Shown in pieces: positions 7,971 through 17,392 of a stretch of DNA of 64,000 bases. Below the pieces are notes generated by a model, which worked only from the letters and a program-made list of their open reading frames with translations, was not told the DNA's origin and searched no databases. Both the position numbers and the translations under genes were made by a program. This DNA is from Chitinophagaceae bacterium. Its GTDB lineage: Bacteria; Bacteroidota; Bacteroidia; Chitinophagales; Chitinophagaceae. The first letter of the stretch is position 1, and every line of letters begins with the position of its first letter. The stretch lies in contig JALHNJ010000001.1 of assembly GCA_022843585.1 (NCBI GenBank), forward strand, positions 1,364,001 to 1,428,000, in the 5' to 3' direction.

Positions 7971-10223
7971 ATGGAGCTTAAATATTCGCAAAAGATAGCC
8001 GCAGAATTAAACGTTAGCCTCAAACAAGTTAGCAGCATTTACGATTTACATACTGAAGGTTCCACCATTCCCTTTATTGCCCGTTATCGCAAAGAAGCCA
8101 CTGGTAATTTAGATGAAGTAGTGATCGGCAACGTAATTGACCAGGTAAAATATTTTAATGAGTTAGAAAAAAGAAAGGAAACCGTTTTAAAAACAATAGA
8201 GGAAGCAGGCAAACTTACACCCGAACTTAAACAACGTATTGATAATTGTGTAAGTGCAACCGAACTGGAAGATATTTATCTTCCTTATAAACCAAAACGA
8301 AAAACAAAAGCTACTGTAGCCATAGAAAAAGGATTGGAACCATTAGCCAAAATTTTATTTGAGCAGGGCAATAACAACCCGGAAGAAGAAGCTGCTAAAT
8401 ATGTAACAGAACAGGTAAAAGATATTTCGGAAGCATTACAGGGTGCCAGGGATATAATGGCAGAATGGATTGCTGAAAATGAAGTAGCAAGGAATACTAT
8501 CCGAAAATTATTTACGGAAGAAGCCGTTGTAACTGCAAGAGTACTTACAACAAAGAAAGACGAAGAAGATGCACAGAAGTACCGGGATTATTTTGAATTT
8601 AAAGAGCCATTGGCCCAGAGTCCTTCGCATAGAATTTTAGCTATACGACGTGGCGAGAAAGAAGGCTTTCTCATTATGGATATAAATATTGAGAAAGAAG
8701 CAGCAATAGAAGAATTAAAAAGAAAATTCATCACTGCATCAAATCCTGCATCGCAGCAGTTGGGGTTAGCTATTGAAGATTCATTTGCCCGTTTATTAAA
8801 ACCTTCTATCGAAACAGAATTCCGGATGCTGAGTAAAACGAAAGCGGATGAAGAAGCGATAAGAGTGTTTGCAGAAAACCTTCGACAGTTATTATTAGCA
8901 TCACCATTGGGCAGAAAAAGAATAATGGCGATCGATCCCGGTTTTAGAACCGGCTGCAAAGTGGTGTGCCTGGATGAACATGGTGAGTTCTTAAAATACA
9001 ATACCATATTCCCGCATGCACCACAGAATGATTGGAATGCTGCCACACAAATTATAAAAGAACTGGTAGCCACTTTTAATATTGAAGCTATTGGTTATGG
9101 TAATGGTACTGCCAGCAAAGAAACAGAACAACTGGTGAGAGGAATTGATTTTGGAAAACCCGTTGCGGTTTTCATGGTCAATGAAAGTGGTGCATCTATT
9201 TATTCTGCCAGCGAAGTAGCAAGAGAAGAATTTCCCAATGAAGATGTAACCGTTCGTGGTGCCATCAGTATTGGCAGAAGATTATTAGATCCGTTAAGTG
9301 AATTAGTAAAGATCGATGCAAAAAGCATTGGCGTTGGGCAATACCAGCATGATGTAAATCAGAATCGTTTAAAAGAAGCTCTCGACCAGACAGTAGAAAG
9401 CTGTGTGAACTTTGTAGGTGTAGATGTGAATACCGCCAGTAAACATTTGCTGATGTATGTATCTGGCCTGAGTGCTACCGTTGCAAAAAATGTAGTAGAG
9501 TACAGAACAAAGCATGGTGGGTTCAAGAATAGGGAAGAGTTGAAAAAAGTTTCCATGTTGGGTCCAAAAGCATTTGAGCAGTGTGCCGGTTTTCTACGCA
9601 TAGTCAATGCTGCCAACCCATTGGATAATTCAGCGGTGCATCCGGAAAGTTATCATGTGGTAGAAGCCATGGCAAAAAAAGCCAACAGCAATGTGCCGGA
9701 GCTGATACAAAATGCTGAGATAAGAAAGCAAATCAAAGCAAAAGATTTTGTTACGGAAACAATAGGGCAGTTTACAATAGAGGATATTTTAAAAGAATTA
9801 GAGAAGCCCGGCCGTGACCCCCGTTCTGCTATTGAAGAATTTCGTTTTGCCGATGGCGTAAGTACAATGGCCGATCTGAAACCCGGTATGAAAGTGCCCG
9901 GCATTGTTACCAACATTACCAACTTCGGTGCTTTTGTAGATGTAGGAGTAAAGCAAGATGGGTTGGTGCATATTTCTCATTTAGCCAACCGCTATATCAG
10001 CGATCCCAATGAAGCTGTAAAACTCGGACAGAAAGTAATGGCTACCGTAGTGGAAGTTGATATTTCGAGAAAGAGAATTGCCTTATCGTTGAAAGACGCA
10101 GAGTCTGGAAGACCGGATGTAAAGAAAACGGAGAAGCCAGCAACTGTTAAAGCAAAAAAACCAGAACCCATGAATGCTTTCCAGGCGAAGCTGATGGAGT
10201 TGAAGAAGAATTTTAAAGAGTAG
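7971..10223 (+). CDS. tex: Tex family RNA-binding transcription accessory protein
   Basis: A 750-residue cytoplasmic protein, slightly shorter than the usual Tex length of about 780. Domains in order: helical N-terminal region (about 1-300), YqgF/RNase H-like domain (starting MAIDPGFRTGCK near 324), helix-hairpin-helix region (around 490-560, GLSATVAKNVVEYR), and S1 RNA-binding domain (about 638-709, GIVTNITNFGAFVDVG). A Lys-rich tail follows. Tex proteins bind nucleic acid and associate with the transcription machinery. Upstream there is a TACATTTG box at 7943-7950 and an interrupted inverted repeat at 7883-7914 (TTGTTAA / TTAACAA), possible regulatory elements. Confidence 0.95.
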   Translation: MELKYSQKIAAELNVSLKQVSSIYDLHTEGSTIPFIARYRKEATGNLDEVVIGNVIDQVKYFNELEKRKETVLKTIEEAGKLTPELKQRIDNCVSATELEDIYLPYKPKRKTKATVAIEKGLEPLAKILFEQGNNNPEEEAAKYVTEQVKDISEALQGARDIMAEWIAENEVARNTIRKLFTEEAVVTARVLTTKKDEEDAQKYRDYFEFKEPLAQSPSHRILAIRRGEKEGFLIMDINIEKEAAIEELKRKFITASNPASQQLGLAIEDSFARLLKPSIETEFRMLSKTKADEEAIRVFAENLRQLLLASPLGRKRIMAIDPGFRTGCKVVCLDEHGEFLKYNTIFPHAPQNDWNAATQIIKELVATFNIEAIGYGNGTASKETEQLVRGIDFGKPVAVFMVNESGASIYSASEVAREEFPNEDVTVRGAISIGRRLLDPLSELVKIDAKSIGVGQYQHDVNQNRLKEALDQTVESCVNFVGVDVNTASKHLLMYVSGLSATVAKNVVEYRTKHGGFKNREELKKVSMLGPKAFEQCAGFLRIVNAANPLDNSAVHPESYHVVEAMAKKANSNVPELIQNAEIRKQIKAKDFVTETIGQFTIEDILKELEKPGRDPRSAIEEFRFADGVSTMADLKPGMKVPGIVTNITNFGAFVDVGVKQDGLVHISHLANRYISDPNEAVKLGQKVMATVVEVDISRKRIALSLKDAESGRPDVKKTEKPATVKAKKPEPMNAFQAKLMELKKNFKE

Positions 10224-10266
10224 ATTTTATTTTGTTCACGAGCTGTAGTGCTACTATCATCGTCTG

Positions 10267-10286
10267 TTGCGTCGCACTCTTGTACT
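10267..10286 (+). repeat. Dispersed intergenic repeat, copy 1 (GCGTCGCAC family)
   Basis: TTGCGTCGCACTCTTGTACT differs by one base from copies at 46441-46460 (reverse strand) and 49746-49765. Copies 1 and 2 also share ACTATCA just upstream. It sits in the gap between tex and the convergent gene ending at 10449; the rest of this 225-nt gap shows no gene. Confidence 0.7.
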
Positions 10287-10448
10287 GAAGTAACACGGAT
10301 GAGGACTTTGTAGATTTCACTATTGGTATGAAAAGTCTTTTGTGGTACTTGTTGGTGTGACTTCCTGTAGAACAAAGAGTTTTTAACTTAACACCAACAA
10401 CGGCGTAAAACTAGCACAAAACCTTTTGGCTGATGTTTTCCTTCAGCA

Positions 10449-11180
10449 TTAATCTTCTACTTCACATATACACCTGAAGGTAATCATGTCTGCATTTGGT
10501 CTTTCTCCAGCGCTACTGTTTGCTAATATGTCTCCGTCATCTAGGAGTTCTGCTAGACTTGTTATTGTATAACGTCCTTTAACTGGTGTAGATGGATGTT
10601 GAGATTGATAAATTTTCATTGTTTGAGTGAACTTCTGTTTTGCATATTCCCATTCTTCTTTTGTAGGAAGCCTGTATTTTATGGTTTTGTAATGCTTTTG
10701 CCGTTCTTTCTCGGTAGTAGCTGTAGCATAATCTAGTTGAACTACAGAAGTCCTCCAAGCACAAAACTGTTTTGCCAAATCAAATGATATGTTAACTACA
10801 GGATAAGAATTGTAAGAGGGATGACTTAGATAAATCTCTAAGTTTTCAGGTTTTGTCCAAGAAAAAACCGCTTCTCGGTTAATTTTCAAATTGTTACTAT
10901 CTGGATTTGGCTCCAATTTCAACTGGTTAAGGAATGCCTTGAAATCAACTCCCAAATTCGGTGAAGAAGCTACAACTTTTTGAAAACTGTCCAAGTTGTA
11001 GTTAATGAAGCTTCTCATAAAGTATTCGTATTCTCTATAGTGGACATTCGCCATAGGCGCTAAGTCGATATATAAGTTATCTCTTAACCAAGTAGTTCCT
11101 GGTGGAAGTTTTTTTTGGGCTGACGCTTCATCTGTCAGTAAGGAGATGAAGAGAATAATGAGAAGAACTAATTTTCGCAT
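10449..11180 (-). CDS. Secreted FGE/SUMF1-like protein, short
   Basis: A 243-residue protein with signal peptide (residues 1-21, ending EASA). The motifs YPVVNISFDLAKQFCAW and KYRLPTKEEWEYA are hallmarks of the formylglycine-generating enzyme/SUMF1 fold, also used by gliding proteins GldJ/GldK. The C-terminus ends with FRCICEVED, a compressed version of the family's GFRCV ending, and the glycine-rich middle (GNVWEW) is not recognisable. It is therefore probably a non-catalytic, ligand-binding member. No sulfatase or gliding gene is adjacent. Confidence 0.65.
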   Translation of the reverse strand: MRKLVLLIILFISLLTDEASAQKKLPPGTTWLRDNLYIDLAPMANVHYREYEYFMRSFINYNLDSFQKVVASSPNLGVDFKAFLNQLKLEPNPDSNNLKINREAVFSWTKPENLEIYLSHPSYNSYPVVNISFDLAKQFCAWRTSVVQLDYATATTEKERQKHYKTIKYRLPTKEEWEYAKQKFTQTMKIYQSQHPSTPVKGRYTITSLAELLDDGDILANSSAGERPNADMITFRCICEVED

Positions 11181-11316
11181 ATATCAAATGATGATTGTCG
11201 TGTTCAAATATCAGCCAACACATAAATATACGAAGCTACAGCGGTTACTAGAAAAAACCAACTCCTTGATTTTCAAAGCTAGACTTGTCGCCTTTTATTA
11301 TTTATTGTAGAAAATT

Positions 11317-11643
11317 TTAAGAATTACTCCCTCTATAATCCTCCCTCACCGGATTAAAAACATCTATCACTTTACAATCTGTAATAGCTACGGCACCATG
11401 CGGCACATTAGAAGGTATAACATAATACATACCTGCAGTAAGTGGGCAATACTCGCCACCAATGGTCATATCTAATTGCCCTTCCAGTATATAGGTAATT
11501 TGCTCATGCGGGTGCTGGTGCAAGGGTAGATTGCTGCCGGCTTTTATTTCTACCCAACCCAATGTCATGTTGGTTCCATGTGCATAATAACCGGTAAGAC
11601 CAGGAGCAAGATCTTTTGGCGCAACGTTTTTTATCAATGGCAT
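11317..11643 (-). CDS. Cupin-domain protein
   Basis: A 108-residue single-domain cupin. The metal-binding motif 1 is HQHPHE (His42, His44, Glu47) and motif 2 has His82 in IPSNVPHGA, giving the usual 3-His/1-Glu site. Small cupins bind a metal and serve as isomerases, dioxygenases or sensors; no substrate can be read from the sequence. It is downstream of and co-directional with the ATP-grasp-like gene starting at 12906, with a 57-nt gap containing a dispersed repeat. Confidence 0.85.
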   Translation of the reverse strand: MPLIKNVAPKDLAPGLTGYYAHGTNMTLGWVEIKAGSNLPLHQHPHEQITYILEGQLDMTIGGEYCPLTAGMYYVIPSNVPHGAVAITDCKVIDVFNPVREDYRGSNS

Positions 11644-11682
11644 AGCAGTCAGAGTTTATATTTTGTCGGAGTTACACTCCGT

Positions 11683-11700
11683 CCTGAGCTTGTCGAAGGA
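11683..11700. repeat. CCTGAGCTTGTCGAAGG dispersed intergenic repeat
   Basis: CCTGAGCTTGTCGAAGGA abuts the stop codon of the ATP-grasp-like gene and is preceded by a small hairpin (CGGAGT / ACTCCG around 11668-11682). This sequence is known to me as a common dispersed intergenic motif in diverse bacteria. Together the hairpins may act as a 3'-end structure. Confidence 0.6.
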
Positions 11701-12906
11701 TCAGGGGTTGAGGGTTTCAAAATAACAAAAATTTCCACCCACCCATTCTTTGTCTTTATTATAACGAACACCAATCATTTTGCCTTTGCTCAGTCTTCCT
11801 AAATTTTGCGTAGCTACAGGTCTTGCTTCGCCATCTTTCCAAAAATAAAAAATACGTATCTCCGCTTTGGCGGGTACATCAGGTGTCTCAATTACATCAG
11901 CATATTTTACTTTGCGTTGCAATATCCAGTTCTCCGGGTCTTTTACCTTGTCAATATCTGCTTGGGTTACATCTATTATTACACCTTGTCCCGCAAAAGA
12001 GAATAGAGGTTTCAACACATAATTTTCCAGATCAGCCGGCATCTGTTTTATTTCATTCAAATAAAAAGTAGCCGGCACATATGGATGGCGGATCAATGGC
12101 AAGGTAAACTTGCTGATGCGGTAAAACCAATTTGGATGGGGACACCATTCTACCTCCAATTCTTCAAATAATAATTGGCCTTTCTCCTGCACTTCGGCAG
12201 ATTGTTGTTGCAGGTCGTCAAAGATCACCCGGTTGTAAATTCTTTTTACTTCGGTTTTCTTGCCATCATTCAAATAGTATAATTTCTTTCCTTCTTTTAT
12301 CAATTCTGTCAGGCATACCATTTTAATGCCCAGGTATTCTTCGGTGCAATAAAAATCAATTCTTGTTTTTTGCTGGCGGGGAAATATCTCAAGCAGTATT
12401 ACATTCTCCGGATTATGATTGGCTACAATAATATCTTTCAGCAGTTGTATGTATGATTCTTTATTGTATCCGCTCAGATAGCAATCAAAATTTTCCGGCA
12501 CAGGAAAATGATGCCTGGAAACTTCATCAATTAATACTTCATATGCAAAGAGGGTAGGGAAGCCCTGCATTTCTATCAGCTGGGGTTCATATTCACCTTC
12601 TTCGTTGATGCAAATACCAAAATCAAATGCAATAAAATGTGTGTGTTCATTTTCTCCATGTACCTGCAAATTTTTAGGAATGGCTTTATTGGTCAGTTCT
12701 TTAAAGTTGGGTGCGGTAATTATATCAACAATACTTTCGCAGGCATCCAGCATTTTTTTGGTAAAATCATGCGGCACAAAAATGGGTGTTTCTGCTACCC
12801 GAAACTCAATAGCACCGGGATGTGCTGCATTTAGTTCTTCTAAAAAAGCTTCATACTTTTCCGTAGTAAATTGTTTATTGAATTCTTTCCTGATTGCTGG
12901 TATCAT
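11701..12906 (-). CDS. ATP-grasp-like ligase, uncharacterised
   Basis: A 401-residue cytoplasmic protein with no signal peptide. The C-terminal half looks like an ATP-grasp nucleotide-binding fold: YVLKPLFSFAGQGVII (phosphate loop lysine and Gly-rich turn, near residue 295), WILQRKV (hinge strand), then AEIRIFYFW and TQNLGRLSKGK. The N-terminal half has no motif I recognise. ATP-grasp enzymes form amide or peptide bonds through acyl-phosphates. The likely context is the nearby amidotransferase, GCS2 ligase and second ATP-grasp enzyme. Substrate unknown; it could instead be a glutathionylspermidine-synthase-like enzyme. Confidence 0.6.
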   Translation of the reverse strand: MIPAIRKEFNKQFTTEKYEAFLEELNAAHPGAIEFRVAETPIFVPHDFTKKMLDACESIVDIITAPNFKELTNKAIPKNLQVHGENEHTHFIAFDFGICINEEGEYEPQLIEMQGFPTLFAYEVLIDEVSRHHFPVPENFDCYLSGYNKESYIQLLKDIIVANHNPENVILLEIFPRQQKTRIDFYCTEEYLGIKMVCLTELIKEGKKLYYLNDGKKTEVKRIYNRVIFDDLQQQSAEVQEKGQLLFEELEVEWCPHPNWFYRISKFTLPLIRHPYVPATFYLNEIKQMPADLENYVLKPLFSFAGQGVIIDVTQADIDKVKDPENWILQRKVKYADVIETPDVPAKAEIRIFYFWKDGEARPVATQNLGRLSKGKMIGVRYNKDKEWVGGNFCYFETLNP

Positions 12907-12972
12907 AATTAGTAGTTGCTGGTATCTATAAAATTAAGGCATTGTAGTATAAAACCATTTATAGCCAACGAA

Positions 12973-13000
12973 AAAAGCATCCCTGGTATGGGATGCTTTT
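12973..13000 (-). terminator. Intrinsic terminator of the protease operon
   Basis: AAAAGCATCCC (12973-12983) pairs perfectly with GGGATGCTTTT (12990-13000) around a 6-nt loop. On the minus strand, reading out of the peptidase gene, the stem is followed by a run of six T. Confidence 0.8.
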
Positions 13001-13025
13001 TATCAATGCAGTCTTTTACTATGGG

Positions 13026-14081
13026 TTAGTTATTGGTTTGAAGCGTTTTTGCTTTCTGCATATTCTTAATAAAGGGCTGGTGTTTTTTTGCAACAATCCA
13101 GGCGGCACGGCGACCTATATTGTTGCTGTTGTATTTGATCCACATATAGCCATCTTCTCCCCAATCTGTACCCCAGGAGTTTTTCATCAACCAGGCACCT
13201 TTATCATCATCCCAGCCAACTAATAAAATGGCATGGTTAGAGGAAGGTGATGCATAATTGCTGGCAAATCCAAAATACACACCGTTGGTATAGTTTTGAA
13301 AAGCTCCTGAAACGGTAACGCTGGCGGCAACCGGCCCGTATTTACAAATGGCTTCTTTTATATCTGCCACCGAAGCAATTAAATTAGGATCGCCGGATGG
13401 ATGTACCACACCCCAGTCGGTAGCATAATAGCTGGTAGCAGGAGTGCCACCTGCACAGGGCTGATCTACTCCTGCATCTGGCATGGCCGCTTCAGTCCCC
13501 AGGTTTTTATTGTTATCTACCATCCACTCCATTACTTTATAAGCAAATCCACCGGTGCAATCTCCATCTACACAGTTCACGGCCTGTTGTTCGGATGCAT
13601 TAATAAAAGAACCATTTATTTTTTTGTAACTGCTCTCATAAGCACCTACAGCCGAGTAAGCCCAGCAGTTACCACATTGCTGATCTCGTACCGGTGTTAC
13701 ATATCCTTTTGTACGGGCATCGTATTTTCTTAAACTGGCTACACAGCCGAGTAATTTTATTTTTAGTATTTCAACAGCCGCAGGAGTTAAAACTTTTGAC
13801 TTGGCGTATAGTTTTATACGATTTACTTCAGCTGGTGCCATTTCTTTTTCACCGGTAATTTGCGCAAGATTTTTTGTACTTACACCGGTAAAGCCCACGT
13901 TGAATTGTAATTTCTGTTGTACAATAAGCTGGCGTTGTTCTACCAATGCATTTTTTACAACTGGCGGTGCATTTACTTCCCGTAGCTGGTACTTTGGGGG
14001 TAGTTTGATGATGGTTGTAGGTTGTGCCTGCACACATAGTGCAAGTAACAAACCAATGGATGTTGTTGTTAGAAACTTCAT
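13026..14081 (-). CDS. Secreted papain-family (C1) cysteine peptidase
   Basis: A 351-residue protein. The ATG at 14081 is chosen because it begins the signal peptide (MKFLTTTSIGLLLALCVQAQ). A propeptide-like segment spans about 21-118. The mature domain has the oxyanion glutamine and catalytic cysteine in DQQCGNCWAYS (Cys139), the catalytic histidine in SNHAILLVGWDD, and the asparagine in MKNSWGTDWGEDGYM. All catalytic residues are present, so it should be active as an exported protease. It lies 40 nt downstream of a chagasin-like inhibitor gene on the same strand, an unusual enzyme-inhibitor pairing. Confidence 0.92.
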   Translation of the reverse strand: MKFLTTTSIGLLLALCVQAQPTTIIKLPPKYQLREVNAPPVVKNALVEQRQLIVQQKLQFNVGFTGVSTKNLAQITGEKEMAPAEVNRIKLYAKSKVLTPAAVEILKIKLLGCVASLRKYDARTKGYVTPVRDQQCGNCWAYSAVGAYESSYKKINGSFINASEQQAVNCVDGDCTGGFAYKVMEWMVDNNKNLGTEAAMPDAGVDQPCAGGTPATSYYATDWGVVHPSGDPNLIASVADIKEAICKYGPVAASVTVSGAFQNYTNGVYFGFASNYASPSSNHAILLVGWDDDKGAWLMKNSWGTDWGEDGYMWIKYNSNNIGRRAAWIVAKKHQPFIKNMQKAKTLQTNN

Positions 14082-14121
14082 GATTTTTGGTTTTGGTTTA
14101 ATATGTATAAAATCGAATTGG

Positions 14122-14487
14122 TTATTCTGCAACAATGGTTATCTTTTTTTCTTTGTCCGCTTTATCATTGCCCTGCCATGGACGTTTTCGGATAAAGTGA
14201 AGAACAGTGCTGCTTTTTTCTACCGCATGCAAATAAAAAACCTGTGTATCAGCACCATCATCTTTTCCTTCAATATTGTTTATTACTACCACTGAGTCGA
14301 TAGCTATACTTTTTCTATAAGAAGAATCAATTGGCATCCAGCTATAGCCGGTACCCATAGAGGTAGAGAGCTTTATAGTAAAGCTTTCATTTACTTTTAC
14401 GTAAATGGTATCTGTTGGTGGAGTTGTACTGTTTTGCTTGGCTGTGTCGCAGCCTGTCAGCAAAAAAAGAATAAGTAGTATTTTCAT
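14122..14487 (-). CDS. Chagasin-like (I42) cysteine protease inhibitor lipoprotein
   Basis: A 121-residue lipoprotein. The ATG at 14487 gives a signal peptide ending in the lipobox LLTGC, so the protein should be anchored in a membrane by Cys14. The body has chagasin landmarks: the MGTGYSW loop (family NPTTGYxW) and the RPW loop in RKRPWQG. Chagasin-type inhibitors block papain-family C1 peptidases by inserting these loops in the active site. It is encoded immediately upstream of a C1 peptidase, so both are likely translated from one mRNA, inhibitor first. The specific pairing is inference. Confidence 0.85.
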   Translation of the reverse strand: MKILLILFLLTGCDTAKQNSTTPPTDTIYVKVNESFTIKLSTSMGTGYSWMPIDSSYRKSIAIDSVVVINNIEGKDDGADTQVFYLHAVEKSSTVLHFIRKRPWQGNDKADKEKKITIVAE

Positions 14488-14686
14488 CTGATTATTTTTA
14501 GCTACCAACCAGACGGATCATTAATACTTTCTTAGAGCAGATTCAGATTATATAATTGAATAGAATATAACCTGGTGCAAGGTAGAGTAAATACATAGGA
14601 CAGCATATACCACCTTCGTGTTATTTTTTTGCACAGTTTCTAGTTACTGTACAAACAATAAAAGAGCCAATGTAAACGATTGATAA

Positions 14687-15529
14687 TTAATAAGCGGCTA
14701 CTTCTGTGCCAATAGACTGGTTCAAAAAATTGGGTAGAATATGAGAATAGGTCCAGCTGATCTTATCCGGATCTTCCAAATGCTCCAGCATGTTTCGTAA
14801 TTTATCTTCGCCGTGACTTTCAATTACGGTTTGTCTTTTCTCTTCTGTTCTGAGGTGTAAGCTCATCCCCACTGCATCAGCTTCAGGGTGAAATTGTGTA
14901 CCAAACATGTATTCATTAAATCGAATGGCCATAATGGCTCTTTCGTATGGCACATGCGGTCTGCTCTTTTCAATACAAAGAATAGTAGCTCCCATTTCAT
15001 TCAACAGATCATGATTGGGTTGTATCACCTGGTAGTCACGACTATCAACTCCGTAGAAAGGATCTTTCAATCCGTCAAATACGGGGTCTGTTTTTCCGGC
15101 ATCCAGCATGTGAATCGGGAATACACCAAAAGCAGTTGACTTGCGTTTGGAAACTAAACCAACATTATAATAGCGGCTGGCTAATTGAAAAGAATGGCAA
15201 ATAAAAAATACATATTTCTTTTGCTGCTTGGAAGGGTGTTTGTTCCACCGTTCTATTTTATCGAGCCAACGGGTCCATGCAATATCCCAATCCTCAAACC
15301 GGCTTATTAACGGATCGCCGGGGCCACCGCTTGAAATATAAATATCGTAGGAAGTATCAGGAAGTTCATTTTTTAACCGCACATCAAACTCATCACTTTC
15401 TATCTGTAGCTCATTTTGCTCCGACCACTCTTGCAAAATGGTGCGGATACAACGCATACCCTGGTTGGCTTTGCCTTCATAGAGATCGAGGATTGCTACT
15501 CTTACAGACCTTTTTTCGTTAAAAACCAT
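14687..15529 (-). CDS. Class I glutamine amidotransferase (GAT-I)
   Basis: A 280-residue cytoplasmic protein. Conserved pieces: SGGPGDP near residues 67-73, the nucleophile in FICHSFQLA (Cys111) and the catalytic His-Glu pair in GTQFHPEAD (His214, Glu216), so the triad is complete. The nucleophile elbow lacks the usual GxCxGxQ glycines. Enzymes of this type release ammonia from glutamine or cleave gamma-glutamyl bonds. No synthase domain is fused, so a separate partner is expected; the ATP-grasp-like proteins at 11701 and 22353 are candidates by neighbourhood. Confidence 0.85.
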   Translation of the reverse strand: MVFNEKRSVRVAILDLYEGKANQGMRCIRTILQEWSEQNELQIESDEFDVRLKNELPDTSYDIYISSGGPGDPLISRFEDWDIAWTRWLDKIERWNKHPSKQQKKYVFFICHSFQLASRYYNVGLVSKRKSTAFGVFPIHMLDAGKTDPVFDGLKDPFYGVDSRDYQVIQPNHDLLNEMGATILCIEKSRPHVPYERAIMAIRFNEYMFGTQFHPEADAVGMSLHLRTEEKRQTVIESHGEDKLRNMLEHLEDPDKISWTYSHILPNFLNQSIGTEVAAY

Positions 15530-15711
15530 AAGTACAAAAGTAATAATAAATTAACGGACGGGCGGAACATACGATTGCATGATTCTCCACAATTGTGGAT
15601 TAATTAATTGAAAATTAAGGGGAATTATGTACCCGGAATAGGAACATAAATACTATAAGTATTCAAAGGCGCAAAGCCAATTCTGCAACTTATGTATTTA
15701 ATCTATGCGTC

Positions 15712-15731
15712 CCTGTCTGTCGACAGGCAGG
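15712..15731. repeat. 20-bp near-palindromic intergenic repeat
   Basis: CCTGTCTGTCGACAGGCAGG is self-complementary except for one position pair. It lies just beyond the 3' end of the amidohydrolase gene. Sequences of this CCTGCCTGTCGACAGGCAGG type are familiar as dispersed repeats in Bacteroidota genomes; here it may form a 3' hairpin. Confidence 0.6.
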
Positions 15732-15745
15732 TTTGCGTGAGGTTT

Positions 15746-17383
15746 TTATTTTTTCTCATAAACTTTCTCCCCACCCACAAAAGTTTTCAGCACTTGTATA
15801 TTCAGAATTTTTTCCGGTGCGGCTTTCATAATATCAGTATCGAGGATAATAAAATCTGCCAGTTTACCTTTTTCCAAACTACCTTTTTCATTTTCTTCAA
15901 AATTTGATTTCGCTGCCCAGATGGTCATGCCCCGCAGCGTTTGTTCTCTTGTCAATGCATTCTCCATCTGATAACCTTCCGCCGGCCATCCTTTCGCATC
16001 TTTTCTAACTACGGCAGCATAAAATGTTTTAAAGGTGGAGATATCTTCTACCGGAAAATCGGTGCCCAACGGTAACCAACCATTTTGTTGCAACAATTGA
16101 TTATAGGCATAAGCTCCTTTTACTCTTTCGCTGCCAACTCTGTCGCCGGCCCAATACATATCAGATGTAGCATGTGTAGGTTGCACAGAAGGTATAATGG
16201 AGTTTGCACCAAATAAATTAAAATCATTTTGACTCACCACCTGTGCATGTTCAATTCTCCAGCGCAGATCGTTTTTACCTTTTAAATACTTAGCATAAAT
16301 ATTCAGCATAGTTCTGTTGCCGCTATCACCAATAGCATGTGTACACATTTGCCATCCTTTCTGCGAAATATAATTTGCCACCGAATCAAAATGCGCCGGA
16401 TTGCTTAGTAAGAAACCATAATGTCCTGCTTTATCACTGTAAGGTTCCAATAAACAAGCACCTCTTGAACCCAATGCACCATCGCCATACACTTTAAAAC
16501 TTCTTACATTTAAACGATCTGTTTTTATAATGCCATTTTTTTCTAAATAATCATAGTTTGTTTTTTCATCACTCAGCATTACATACAAACGCATTTTCAA
16601 TTCATTATCGGCTTGTAGTTTTTTTATTCCTTCTACGGCTTCGTAACTAAGTCCGCAATCATCAACAGTAGTTAATCCAACAGCGAAGCAATTTTTTTCT
16701 GCAGCTTGTAAGGCGGCTTTAAATTGTTCTTGCGTTGAAGCAGGTATTTTTGAACTAACTAAATCAACAGCATTATCAATTAAAATTCCGGTGAGTGTTC
16801 CTTCCATTTCTTCTACTTCACCACCGGTTAAAGTGTCACCTGCTTTAACACCGGCGAGGTCTATTGCTTTTTGATTTGCCACAGCCGCATGACCGTCAAT
16901 TCTGGTAAGTAGTACAGGGTTGTTGGGGAAGCGGAGATCTAATAATTCTTTAGTAGGAAAATTTTTATCTTCCCAATCATTCTGGTCCCACCCACGGCCA
17001 ACAATCCAATCGTTTCCAGATAAATTTTCTTTAAAAAATATTTCACACTTTCTAATTACTTCATCCCAACTTTTTGTCCCAGTTAGGTCAACCCGTTGCA
17101 AACTCATTCCATAGCCAACAAAATGTGCATGTGCATCAATAAAACCTGGATAGATAAATTTTCCTTCTGCGTCTAATTTTTCTGTGGCTTCATAGTCTTT
17201 TTCAAGATCGGCCATTTTACCTGTTGCTATAATTTTTCCTTCTCTCACTGCCATGGCTTCAGCAGTAGAGAAAGAAGAGTCAACCGTATAGATAGTGGCA
17301 TTGTAAACCAGTAAGTCAATCTTTTCTTTTGATGAGCAAGAGAAAAGAACAAGAGCAAGTATTGCTATGAGATAATTCTTCAT
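15746..17383 (-). CDS. Amidohydrolase lipoprotein (YtcJ-like, amidohydrolase 3)
   Basis: A 545-residue lipoprotein with lipobox LFSCSS (Cys16). Family features: DLLVYNATIYTVDSSF, the GKIIATG strand, the metal-binding PGFIDAHAHF, the late LGTDFPVEDISTFKTF, and the closing GKLADFIILD. YtcJ-like enzymes are metal-dependent amide or ester hydrolases of broad or unknown substrate range. The start is 9 nt downstream of the amidase gene stop, so the two are probably one operon hydrolysing a common imported or external amide. Confidence 0.9.
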   Translation of the reverse strand: MKNYLIAILALVLFSCSSKEKIDLLVYNATIYTVDSSFSTAEAMAVREGKIIATGKMADLEKDYEATEKLDAEGKFIYPGFIDAHAHFVGYGMSLQRVDLTGTKSWDEVIRKCEIFFKENLSGNDWIVGRGWDQNDWEDKNFPTKELLDLRFPNNPVLLTRIDGHAAVANQKAIDLAGVKAGDTLTGGEVEEMEGTLTGILIDNAVDLVSSKIPASTQEQFKAALQAAEKNCFAVGLTTVDDCGLSYEAVEGIKKLQADNELKMRLYVMLSDEKTNYDYLEKNGIIKTDRLNVRSFKVYGDGALGSRGACLLEPYSDKAGHYGFLLSNPAHFDSVANYISQKGWQMCTHAIGDSGNRTMLNIYAKYLKGKNDLRWRIEHAQVVSQNDFNLFGANSIIPSVQPTHATSDMYWAGDRVGSERVKGAYAYNQLLQQNGWLPLGTDFPVEDISTFKTFYAAVVRKDAKGWPAEGYQMENALTREQTLRGMTIWAAKSNFEENEKGSLEKGKLADFIILDTDIMKAAPEKILNIQVLKTFVGGEKVYEKK

Positions 17384-17392
17384 TATTAATTT

